A stretch of 17,947 nt of DNA from an uncultured Clostridia bacterium (GTDB lineage Bacteria > Bacillota > Clostridia > Christensenellales > CAG-917), in assembly GCA_947589635.1 (NCBI GenBank), contig CANQCC010000016.1:1-17947 (forward strand). The letters are read 5' to 3'. The notes beneath the pieces were generated by a model. That model was not told the DNA's origin, made no database searches, and saw nothing but the letters and a program-made list of their open reading frames with translations. Position numbers and translations under genes: made by a program. Positions 1-6,660 of the stretch are shown here, piece after piece. Every line of letters starts with the position of its first letter. Position 1 is the first letter of the stretch.

Positions 1-579
1 CCTATGGCGCGCAGCATCCGCCTTCCCCTCAAGCATTTTACGCTTATAGGCGCCACGACGAGGGCGGGCATGCTGTCAAGTCCTCTTCGCGACCGCTTTG
101 GCATGATCTTGCGCCTTGAGATGTACACTCCCGAGGAGCTTCGCGACATAGTGGTGCGCTCGTCGGGCATACTTGGCATAAGCATAGCCCCCGACGCCGC
201 GCTCGAGCTCGCTCGTCGCAGCCGCGGTACGCCGCGTATCGCCAACAGGCTCCTTCGCAGAGTGAGAGATTTTGCGCAATACGAGGGGCTTGATTCCATA
301 AACCTCGATATAACGCGCAAGGCGTTAAAACTTATGGAAGTGGACGAGCTTGGTCTCGACATCACGGACAGGACCGTGCTTGAGGCGATCATAGACAAAT
401 TTCAGGGCGGCCCTGTCGGGTTGGACACTCTGAGCGCCGCAACGGGGGAGGAGGCGTCCACAATAGAGGACGTCGTGGAGCCTTTCCTCATTCAGCTTGG
501 GTTTATATCCCGCACTCCCCGCGGCAGAGTATGCACCGAAAACGCCTACAGACACCTGTCAAGACCGTACGGCAAATAA
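1..579 (+). CDS. ruvB: Holliday junction branch migration ATPase RuvB, 3' part
   Basis: RuvB is the hexameric AAA+ motor that drives branch migration of Holliday junctions together with RuvA. The reading frame is open from the first base, so the gene is cut by the window edge; the ATG at 4 is internal (an ARSIR motif follows it, as inside the family). The Walker A and B boxes are therefore missing. What remains shows the sensor 1 segment IGATTRAG (about residues 14-21 of the visible part), the arginine-finger segment LRDRFG, the sensor 2 segment RGTPRIANRLLRR, and the C-terminal winged-helix DNA-binding domain (GGPVGLDTLSAA through FISRTPRGR). It ends in TAA 17 bases before queA, in the common ruvB-queA-tgt order of Bacillota. 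No sign of decay is visible in this part. Confidence 0.96.
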   Translation, partial: PMARSIRLPLKHFTLIGATTRAGMLSSPLRDRFGMILRLEMYTPEELRDIVVRSSGILGISIAPDAALELARRSRGTPRIANRLLRRVRDFAQYEGLDSINLDITRKALKLMEVDELGLDITDRTVLEAIIDKFQGGPVGLDTLSAATGEEASTIEDVVEPFLIQLGFISRTPRGRVCTENAYRHLSRPYGK

Positions 580-596
580 AGGCGGCAAATTTTATT

Positions 597-1643
597 ATGG
601 CATCCGATACGCCTAAATCGTTAAGCACTCATGATTTTTATTACGACCTTCCCGAGGAGTTGATCGCGCAGACCCCCGTAGAGCCTCGCGACAGCTCCCG
701 TCTTTTGGCGTACGATATGGCAAATGACGCCATAACTCACGCGCATTTTTATGATCTCCCCAAGTTTTTGAGGGCGGGAGATCTGCTTGTCATCAACAAT
801 ACCCGAGTTATACCCGCGCGCATCTTCGGTCACGTCGAGGGCAGGGAAGGCGTCATCGAGATACTCCTTCTGAAGCGCGTGGACTATACGCATTGGGAGA
901 CGGTGATGAAGCCCGCGCGCAAGGCGAAACTCGGCGGCAGGATAATCATTTCAGACGAGCTAAGCGCAGTTGTGACGGGGATAGGCGAATACGGCGCCCG
1001 CGATATCCAATTTGAATTTGACGGCGTATTCGAGGACATCCTCGACAAGGTGGGCAACATGCCTCTGCCGCCGTACATCAAAGAAAAACTTGCCGATAAG
1101 GAGAGATATCAGACGGTGTACAGTAAAACGGAAGGCTCGGCGGCGGCTCCTACGGCGGGGCTGCACTTTACGCCCGAACTGATGGACAGGCTGAGGGATA
1201 TGGGAGTCGACTTTGCCACAGTGCTCTTGCATATAGGCCTCGGCACCTTCCGTCCCGTCAAAGAGGAAAATATCCTCGACCACAAGATGCATACCGAATA
1301 TTACGAGATAGACAAAGAAAACGCGGACAAGATAAACTCCGCCGTCAAAGAGGGCAGGCGCGTCATCTGCGTGGGCACCACAAGCGTGCGCACCCTCGAA
1401 ACCGTCGCCGACGAGAACGGCTTTGTGCGCCCCTGCAAAGGCGAAACAAGCATTTTTATATATCCCGGCTACAAATTCAAATGCGTGAAGGGTTTGATAA
1501 CCAACTTCCACCTTCCGGAGAGCACCCTTATCATGCTTGTGTCCGCCCTCGTAGGTCGCGAAAAGACGCTTGAGATATATCGCGAAGCCGTTGAGGAGCG
1601 GTATAGGTTTTTCTCCTTTGGCGATGCGTCAATGTTTATATAA
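597..1643 (+). CDS. queA: S-adenosylmethionine:tRNA ribosyltransferase-isomerase QueA
   Basis: QueA transfers and isomerises the ribosyl part of S-adenosylmethionine onto preQ1 in tRNA, giving epoxyqueuosine, the step after Tgt in queuosine synthesis. The 348-residue product has the usual family length. Visible family motifs are DFYYDLPEELIAQTP near the N-terminus, NNTRVIPARI, MPLPPYI, SAAAPTAGLHFT, HIGLGTFRPV, VGTTSVRTLE, ITNFHLPESTLIMLVSA and a C-terminal YRFFSFGDASMFI. The ATG at 597 is chosen because the protein then begins just before the conserved DFYYDLP; an in-frame start at 531 would add residues overlapping ruvB. A modest ribosome binding site, AAAGGCGG, lies about 11 bases upstream. 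It is 17 bases after ruvB and 22 bases before tgt, so the three are probably one transcript. Confidence 0.96.
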   Translation: MASDTPKSLSTHDFYYDLPEELIAQTPVEPRDSSRLLAYDMANDAITHAHFYDLPKFLRAGDLLVINNTRVIPARIFGHVEGREGVIEILLLKRVDYTHWETVMKPARKAKLGGRIIISDELSAVVTGIGEYGARDIQFEFDGVFEDILDKVGNMPLPPYIKEKLADKERYQTVYSKTEGSAAAPTAGLHFTPELMDRLRDMGVDFATVLLHIGLGTFRPVKEENILDHKMHTEYYEIDKENADKINSAVKEGRRVICVGTTSVRTLETVADENGFVRPCKGETSIFIYPGYKFKCVKGLITNFHLPESTLIMLVSALVGREKTLEIYREAVEERYRFFSFGDASMFI

Positions 1644-1665
1644 ATATAAAGAAAAAGAGGACAAA

Positions 1666-2769
1666 ATGAGATTCGAACTTATTCACGAGGATAAAACTAC
1701 GGGCGCGAGAGTGGGCAAGCTGTACACCGAGCACGGCGTGATAGATACGCCTTGTTTCATGCCGGTAGGCACTAAGGCGACGGTCAAGGGGCTGTCTCCC
1801 GAAGAAGTGCGGGCGACGGGCGCGCAGATATTGCTTTCCAACACCTATCACCTGTATTTGCGGCCGGGGCACGAGCTCATCGAGCGCGCGGGCGGCTTGC
1901 ACAAGTTTATGAACTGGGACGGCGCGATACTTACGGACAGCGGCGGTTTTCAGGTATTTTCGCTGTCATCTTTGCGCAAGATCACCGAAGACGGCGTGGA
2001 GTTTAACAGCTTTATAGACGGCAGCAGGCACTTTTTCTCTCCCGAAAAGTCCATGGAAGTGCAAAGGGCGCTCGGCTCCGACATAGTCATGGCGTTTGAC
2101 GAGTGCACCTCCCCCGACATAGACCACGACAAGGCGGCGGCGGCGATGGAGCGCACGCTGAGATGGCTTGACAGATGCTCCAAATACAAGCTGAAATCGC
2201 ATCAGACGCTCTTCCCGATAGTGCAGGGCAACGTCTTTGCCGACTTGCGCGAGGAGAGCGCAAAGCGCACAATCCCCTATTGCACTTGCGGCGTGGCGAT
2301 CGGCGGACTTAGCGTGGGAGAGCCTCCCGAGACCATGTACAGCATGCTTGACGTGCTGCAGCCTCTGCTTCCGAAGGAGCAGCCGCACTATCTTATGGGG
2401 GTCGGCACCGCGGACTACATCGTAGAAGGCGTGGCGAGAGGCGTGGATATGTTTGACTGCGTGCTGCCAACGCGAATCGCGCGAAACGGTACGGCGATGG
2501 TGCGCGAAGGCTTTCTGACCATACGCAACGCGCCCTATGCCGAGGATTTCACTCCGCTTGACGCGACTTGCGATTGTTACGCCTGCAAGGGATATACGCG
2601 CGCGTACATACGCCACCTTATAAAATCGGACGAGATAATGGGCGGCAGGCTTCTGTCCATACACAACGTGCGATTCCTCGAGCGCCTCGCCGCCGAAATA
2701 AGGCAGGCCATACTCGAGGACAGATACGACGCCTTCCGCAAGGAGTTTATGGCGCAATACAAGGGATAA
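1666..2769 (+). CDS. tgt: Queuine (preQ1) tRNA-guanine transglycosylase
   Basis: Tgt swaps the wobble guanine of GUN-anticodon tRNAs (Asp, Asn, His, Tyr) for preQ1. The 367-residue product shows the catalytic DSGGFQVFSL (Asp91), the substrate-pocket VQGN and GGLSVGE segments, MFDCVLPTR with the nucleophile Asp264, and a zinc site made of Cys302, Cys304 and Cys307 (TCDCYACKGYTRAYIRHL) plus His333 (SIHNVRF). The ATG at 1666 gives the normal N-terminus MRFELIHEDK; the open frame reaches back into queA, but those residues do not fit the family. The ribosome binding site is the AAAGAGGA stretch at 1654-1661. Its position directly behind queA matches the shared pathway. All catalytic and metal ligands are intact. 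Confidence 0.97.
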   Translation: MRFELIHEDKTTGARVGKLYTEHGVIDTPCFMPVGTKATVKGLSPEEVRATGAQILLSNTYHLYLRPGHELIERAGGLHKFMNWDGAILTDSGGFQVFSLSSLRKITEDGVEFNSFIDGSRHFFSPEKSMEVQRALGSDIVMAFDECTSPDIDHDKAAAAMERTLRWLDRCSKYKLKSHQTLFPIVQGNVFADLREESAKRTIPYCTCGVAIGGLSVGEPPETMYSMLDVLQPLLPKEQPHYLMGVGTADYIVEGVARGVDMFDCVLPTRIARNGTAMVREGFLTIRNAPYAEDFTPLDATCDCYACKGYTRAYIRHLIKSDEIMGGRLLSIHNVRFLERLAAEIRQAILEDRYDAFRKEFMAQYKG

Positions 2770-2778
2770 AGGATTTTG

Positions 2779-2807
2779 GAGCGCATTAAAAAACAATTTA
2801 AGCGCTC
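2779..2807 (+). terminator. Hairpin after tgt, possible weak terminator
   Basis: GAGCGC (2779-2784) pairs with GCGCTC (2802-2807), and TTAAA inside pairs with TTTAA apart from one bulged A. No run of T follows, so it may be a 3'-end stabiliser rather than an intrinsic terminator. It sits between the tgt stop and the yajC promoter, where a transcript boundary is expected. Confidence 0.4.
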
Positions 2808-2824
2808 ATAATGCAAAAATTAAC

Positions 2825-2853
2825 TTGCCAAAGTGCAAATATCCTGCTATACT
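2825..2853 (+). promoter_or_regulatory. Sigma-A type promoter for yajC
   Basis: The -35 box TTGCCA (2825-2830) and -10 box TATACT (2848-2853) are 17 bases apart, and a TG one base before the -10 makes it an extended -10 promoter. The start of transcription would be near 2860, leaving a leader of about 35 bases. The assignment rests on box quality and spacing only. Confidence 0.65.
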
Positions 2854-2894
2854 TGACAGGTATAGTCGTAAAAATCGATTGTAAGGAGTAATTT

Positions 2895-3425
2895 ATGTCA
2901 ATAAACAATTTTCTTTTGGCGGCAGACAGCACAACAAGCGGCGGCTCCAACAACAGCTGGATAATGTTTGTCATAATCGGCGTCGTGCTTGTGCTTATGA
3001 TAGTGCTGACCATTGTTCCGCAAAAAAAGCGCCAGAAACAACAACAACAGATGATGGACAGCCTGACCGTCGGCACAAAACTTATGACGGTTGGCGGCCT
3101 TGTCGGCAAGATCACGCAGGTCAACACCGACAATACCCTCATCGTCAACGTCGGCACGGAGTCCAGCCCCACCCTCATCGTCATAGACAGAAAGGCGGTA
3201 GGCTATGTGCTTGAAAACGTCGCGGCGCCCGCTCCCGTTGCCGAGCAGCCCGCAGCAGACGCGGCAGAGACCTTCGAAGCGGAGACTTCCGCAAACGAAG
3301 ATGAGGATTTCGCAATAAGCGAAGCCGCTCTCGAGACAAGCGCCAAAGAAAGCGTGGAAACAAGCGCCGAAGAAAGCGCTCCGGTAAGCGCGGAAGAGGC
3401 GGCCCCTGCAGCCGAAGAAGAATAA
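2895..3425 (+). CDS. yajC: Preprotein translocase subunit YajC with long acidic tail
   Basis: YajC is a small single-pass membrane protein that associates with SecD and SecF at the SecYEG translocon. Residues 21-41 form one hydrophobic helix (IMFVIIGVVLVLMIVLTIV), followed by the basic stretch PQKKRQKQQQQMM and the family's soluble core (LTVGTKLMTVGGLVGKI ... VIDRKAVGYVL, about 52-112). Residues after about 113 form an Ala/Glu/Ser-rich acidic tail, so the 176-residue protein is longer than the roughly 90-120 residues usual for the family. The tail contains an eight-residue tandem repeat (ETSAKESV / ETSAEESA). The ribosome binding site TAAGGAG (2882-2888) lies six bases before the ATG. The gene has its own promoter and is closed by the terminator at 3446-3473. 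Identification is firm; any role of the tail is unknown. Confidence 0.95.
   Translation: MSINNFLLAADSTTSGGSNNSWIMFVIIGVVLVLMIVLTIVPQKKRQKQQQQMMDSLTVGTKLMTVGGLVGKITQVNTDNTLIVNVGTESSPTLIVIDRKAVGYVLENVAAPAPVAEQPAADAAETFEAETSANEDEDFAISEAALETSAKESVETSAEESAPVSAEEAAPAAEEE
3333..3380 (+). repeat. 24-base tandem repeat in the yajC tail
   Basis: Two in-frame 24-base units (3333-3356 and 3357-3380) share the core ACAAGCGCCRAAGAAAGCG and encode ETSAKESV and ETSAEESA. A weaker third unit (PVSAEEAA) follows. It is a recent-looking duplication within a low-complexity acidic tail. Confidence 0.8.
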
Positions 3426-3445
3426 TCTATCCGATTAGAATGCTT

Positions 3446-3473
3446 AAAAAGCTGTCCGTTCGGGCAGCTTTTT
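3446..3473. terminator. Bidirectional intrinsic terminator between yajC and the YrzE-like gene
   Basis: A 12-base-pair stem (3446-3457 with 3462-3473, one G-T wobble) closes on the four-base loop GTTC. It is flanked by an A run on the left and a T run on the right, so it can end transcription from either direction. It lies 20 bases after the yajC stop and 33 bases beyond the stop of the convergent minus-strand gene. Confidence 0.9.
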
Positions 3474-3506
3474 GCATATTGCGAAGTCGGATAAAATTTG
3501 GCGGAG

Positions 3507-3893
3507 CTACTTTTTGTGGCGGATATTGACCGAGATTATGCCGGAGATGGCGCCGACGACGGGCAGGGTGGCAAGGTCTATAAAACTGAACTTGATGTCC
3601 TTGAAGCCGCTGAGCGCCGCGAAGATGAGAAATGTGAACAGCATATAGATAAGCCCGCATACCGCGCCCTTTATAAGTCCGTTTTCCGCGCATTTGAAGC
3701 CGATAAGCGTGCCGAGAAGCACGGATATCACCTTTATCGCGATATTGACGGGCATTATGACCTTGGAGGGCAGGGCGGCAAATTTTATTATCATCGCAAA
3801 GATAAGCACAAGCGCAAGCGATATCAGCACGCTTATAAGCGTCGCCCTTAAAATATCCGTTATGCTGCATTTGAGGTTTGTTGACTTTTCCAT
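3507..3893 (-). CDS. YrzE/TIGR04086-type small membrane protein
   Basis: A 128-residue integral membrane protein with four hydrophobic segments at roughly residues 15-40, 45-65, 72-95 and 102-123, separated by short polar turns and ending in RHKK. The pattern of four helices, the length and the position between yajC and secD match the TIGR04086 family (YrzE in Bacillus subtilis), whose function is not established. The start is taken at the ATG whose complement is 3891-3893, giving MEKSTNLKCSITDILRA; the frame stays open upstream to a TTG at 3962, which would add 23 polar residues that do not look like the family. No good ribosome binding site precedes the chosen ATG. In Bacillota this gene usually runs with yajC; here it is inverted, convergent with yajC and divergent from secD. 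Family assignment is by pattern and synteny. Confidence 0.75.
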   Translation of the reverse strand: MEKSTNLKCSITDILRATLISVLISLALVLIFAMIIKFAALPSKVIMPVNIAIKVISVLLGTLIGFKCAENGLIKGAVCGLIYMLFTFLIFAALSGFKDIKFSFIDLATLPVVGAISGIISVNIRHKK

Positions 3894-3902
3894 ATCAAAA
3901 GC

Positions 3903-3933
3903 ATATGACGGCGAGGCGCGGGATATGACGGCG
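3903..3933. repeat. 11-base direct repeat upstream of the YrzE-like gene
   Basis: ATATGACGGCG occurs at 3903-3913 and again at 3923-3933, a 20-base period, in the short stretch just upstream of the minus-strand start at 3893. It could be a protein-binding pair on one face of the helix, or chance. Confidence 0.5.
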
Positions 3934-3979
3934 CCAAAATCATGCTTGACTAAAAAAATCAATAAGGTAGCGTATTTTG

Positions 3980-4008
3980 TTGACTTAAATGTTTTTTACT
4001 ATTATAAT
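3980..4008 (+). promoter_or_regulatory. Near-consensus sigma-A promoter for secD-secF
   Basis: The boxes are TTGACT (3980-3985) and a perfect TATAAT (4003-4008), 17 bases apart. Transcription would begin near 4015, about 26 bases before the secD start. It is among the strongest promoters in the window and makes secDF independent of yajC. Confidence 0.8.
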
Positions 4009-4040
4009 ATCTATGTTTTTCCTATACGGAGGTTCATCCT

Positions 4041-5414
4041 GTGAACAAAAAGAAGAAGTCAATCATCATCTTATCCGTTGTGAGCGTCTTCATAATACTG
4101 ATGGCGGTTTTCGCGGTGGTTTCCTTCCCGATAGCCGACACGGTATACGATTACAACGGATATGCCAAGACGATCAAGCTCGGTCTGGATATGTCGGGCG
4201 GCGTTTCGGCGGTTTTCGAGGTCGCCGACGACGGCCTTGAGGACCTTGACGGGCGCATCAACGGCACTATCAATTCATTGCAGAGCTTGCTTGTCAGCAA
4301 AGGGTATACCGAATCGACGGTCACCAAAGGTACAAACAGCAACGGACGTTCCACGATAAGGGTAGAAGTCCCCGACGTGGACGACCCCGAAAGAGTTCTC
4401 GACCTCATCGGCCGTCCCGCAAACATCACCTTCAAGGGCGAGGAAGATCCCAATGCGGAATCTGTCATTGTCGGCAGGGAGCACATCTCCAGCGCGTTTG
4501 TCACGACGGACGACGACGGCAACTTCGCGGTAGGGCTGCGCTTTAACGACGCGGGCACTACGGCATTCTCGCAGATGACGCAGGACTACCTCAACAAACA
4601 GATCTACATCTACAACGGCGACGAACTTGTCAGCGCCGTCACGGTCAACAGTCAGATCACCAACGGACAGGCGATAATCACTCAGGGCAACGGCGGATAC
4701 ACCTATCAGCAGGCGTACGATTTTGCGACTCAGATACAATCTGGCAGCCTTGGCGTCACGCTTAACATCTCCGAAGTGCGCAACATTTCGGCGACGCTCG
4801 GCTCCGACGCGGTGCGCGTGGCTCTGATCGCAGGCGCAATAGGCGTAGGACTTATCTTCCTCTTCCTCGGCGCCGTATATCGCGGATTGGGGCTTGCGGC
4901 GGACATCGCGCTGTGCGTGTACATCGTGTTGCTTCTGTGGTTCTGCGCAGTGCTGCCTTGGGTGCAGCTGACCCTGCCGGGCATCGCGGGCATATTGCTC
5001 TCGATAGGTATGGCGGTCGACGCAAACGTCATCATCTTTGAAAGGATCAAACACGTATACAAGTCCAACAACGCCAAGTCCATCGACACCGCCATCAAGG
5101 AGGGCTTCAAAAACTCCACCGCGGCGATCATCGACGGCAACATCACGACCCTCATTGGCGCGGTCGTGCTGTGGATACTCGGCTCCGCGTCCATCGTAGG
5201 ATTTGCGATCACGCTGTTTATCGGTATAATTTTGTCAATGTTCACATCCCTTGTCATAACAAGGCTTGTGCTTAAATGCTTCGTTCCTCTCAACAGCACG
5301 CATCCCGGTTTCTACGGGCTTAAGCGCAAGGCGGAGGATGAAAATTCTTCGGACGAGGAAGAGGCCTCTACGCCTCAGGACATGCAGCCCGCAAAAATTC
5401 AAGAATCTGCTTAA
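4041..5414 (+). CDS. secD: Protein translocase subunit SecD
   Basis: SecD works with SecF to pull preproteins out of SecYEG using the membrane proton gradient. The 457-residue product has a first membrane helix at about 8-28, the conserved LGLDMSGG at 47-54, a large extracellular domain to about 245, and five further helices from about 255 to 412. The helical part carries LTLPGIAGILLSIGMAVDANV (about 310-330), with the conserved Asp of the family, followed by IIFERI. It ends in an acidic linker (residues 431-457). GTG at 4041 is the start: ribosome binding site ACGGAGG lies eight bases upstream and the lysine-rich N-terminus fits. The 3' end overlaps the secF frame. Many Bacillota carry fused SecDF; here the two halves are separate reading frames. 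Confidence 0.95.
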   Translation: MNKKKKSIIILSVVSVFIILMAVFAVVSFPIADTVYDYNGYAKTIKLGLDMSGGVSAVFEVADDGLEDLDGRINGTINSLQSLLVSKGYTESTVTKGTNSNGRSTIRVEVPDVDDPERVLDLIGRPANITFKGEEDPNAESVIVGREHISSAFVTTDDDGNFAVGLRFNDAGTTAFSQMTQDYLNKQIYIYNGDELVSAVTVNSQITNGQAIITQGNGGYTYQQAYDFATQIQSGSLGVTLNISEVRNISATLGSDAVRVALIAGAIGVGLIFLFLGAVYRGLGLAADIALCVYIVLLLWFCAVLPWVQLTLPGIAGILLSIGMAVDANVIIFERIKHVYKSNNAKSIDTAIKEGFKNSTAAIIDGNITTLIGAVVLWILGSASIVGFAITLFIGIILSMFTSLVITRLVLKCFVPLNSTHPGFYGLKRKAEDENSSDEEEASTPQDMQPAKIQESA

Positions 5415-6570
5415 TACCTTCAGCGTAAGCAAGCATGCAAAGATATATGCGGCTGTGCCTCTTGTCGTAGTGCTTATCGCGGTCATAATCATAATCGCGC
5501 TGGGCGCCACAGGCGGCAGCTATACCGACGCGGTCGGCATCGGCATAGACTTCGAAGGCGGCTCCGTCGTCACGGTCACGCTTGGGCAGGACGCGATAGA
5601 CAAGTATGAGGAAAACAGGGACAAGATCGTCGAAGCCATCGAAAAGCACGGCGTTACGGTAAGCTACATCCAGCAACAGCGCGCGGGCAACGTAGACGAT
5701 TCGTCCATAGCCTTCAGATATAAGAACATCTACAACGACGACGCTAAAATAAACGAGCTTAACGAGACCATCCGCGACGAAATCAACGCGCTGTATCCCG
5801 AAAAAGACAACGTCACTTACGAGTCCATCGGCGCAACCGCCGCGCAGGATCTGCTGTCAAAAGCGGGCATAGCGCTTGCGGTCTCCGTCACGCTTATACT
5901 CATCTACATCATCATCAGATTTACGCTGATGAGCGGCTTTGCGGCGATCATCGCGCTTATCCACGACGTAGTCATCATGTTTGCCCTCACCGTGATTTGC
6001 AGAGTGCAGATAAACAGCTCGTACGTGGCGGCAATGATCACGATAATCGCGTACTCCATCAACAACACGATCATCATCTTCGACCGCTGCCGCGAATCTC
6101 TCAAGCCTCTCAAGGGCAGCAAGAATATTGACTATAAGGGCATCGGCGACGAGGCGGTGCGCAACACAATGACGCGTTCCATCTATACCACGCTGACGAC
6201 CATGATCACGGTCATATTCCTTGCGATACTCGGAAGCGAGACCATACGCGAGTTCTGCGTGCCCATCATCCTCGGCTTGATCGCGGGCTTCTATTCCTCC
6301 GTCTTCCTTGCCACTCCTCTGTGGAGCGCAATGTCCAAGTCCTTTGACAAGACCAAGGAGAAGTATGCAAAGCGCCACGCGGTGTCCTACGACAATAAGA
6401 ACGACGCCGAAAGCGCCGCTCCCGCGCAGGAAACGGCCGCTGTGGAGGGCGCAAGCGCGCAACCTTCCGACATCAAGCCTCAGGTCAGAAAAGAGACGGA
6501 AGAAAAGAAAAAGTCCAACACAATATACAAGTATTCAAAGAAGAATACCACCTTCAAGAAGAAGAAATAA
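5338..6570 (+). CDS. secF: Protein translocase subunit SecF, start uncertain
   Basis: SecF pairs with SecD in the proton-driven late step of protein export. From the ATG at 5338 the product is 410 residues: helix 1 at about 38-56, the conserved GIGIDFEGG at 67-75, an extracellular domain, then helices from about 175 to 327 with FTLMSGFAAIIALIHDV (195-211) and AYSINNTIIIFDR (238-250). The C-terminal tail is acidic and Ala-rich, then strongly basic, ending in a lysine run. The ATG at 5338 has AAGG with a six-base spacing, inside secD, so the genes overlap by 77 bases. Residues 1-18 read as an Arg-rich shadow of the secD linker. No ATG, GTG or TTG lies between 5338 and the first helix; CTG at 5407 is the only close alternative. 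Family identity is certain; the N-terminus is not. Confidence 0.9.
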   Translation: MKILRTRKRPLRLRTCSPQKFKNLLNTFSVSKHAKIYAAVPLVVVLIAVIIIIALGATGGSYTDAVGIGIDFEGGSVVTVTLGQDAIDKYEENRDKIVEAIEKHGVTVSYIQQQRAGNVDDSSIAFRYKNIYNDDAKINELNETIRDEINALYPEKDNVTYESIGATAAQDLLSKAGIALAVSVTLILIYIIIRFTLMSGFAAIIALIHDVVIMFALTVICRVQINSSYVAAMITIIAYSINNTIIIFDRCRESLKPLKGSKNIDYKGIGDEAVRNTMTRSIYTTLTTMITVIFLAILGSETIREFCVPIILGLIAGFYSSVFLATPLWSAMSKSFDKTKEKYAKRHAVSYDNKNDAESAAPAQETAAVEGASAQPSDIKPQVRKETEEKKKSNTIYKYSKKNTTFKKKK

Positions 6571-6584
6571 CGCGTTGCCTTTTT

Positions 6585-6615
6585 GCGCCCCTTACAGCGT
6601 TGCCTGTAGGGGCGC
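6585..6615 (+). terminator. Hairpin after secF, weak terminator
   Basis: The GC-rich stem GCGCCCCT-ACAG (6585-6597, one bulged T) pairs with CTGTAGGGGCGC (6604-6615) around a six-base loop. It is followed only by ATTTTAT, so termination is probably partial, allowing some transcription into recJ. Confidence 0.65.
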
Positions 6616-6660
6616 ATTTTATATCGAGGGGGATAAAAATATACCGCTTGGGAGAACTGT

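Noticed and set aside
3498..3851. A 117-codon + strand frame opposite the YrzE-like gene
   Set aside because: It is charged and repetitive (Tyr/Lys/Arg-rich), whereas the opposite strand encodes a coherent four-helix membrane protein.
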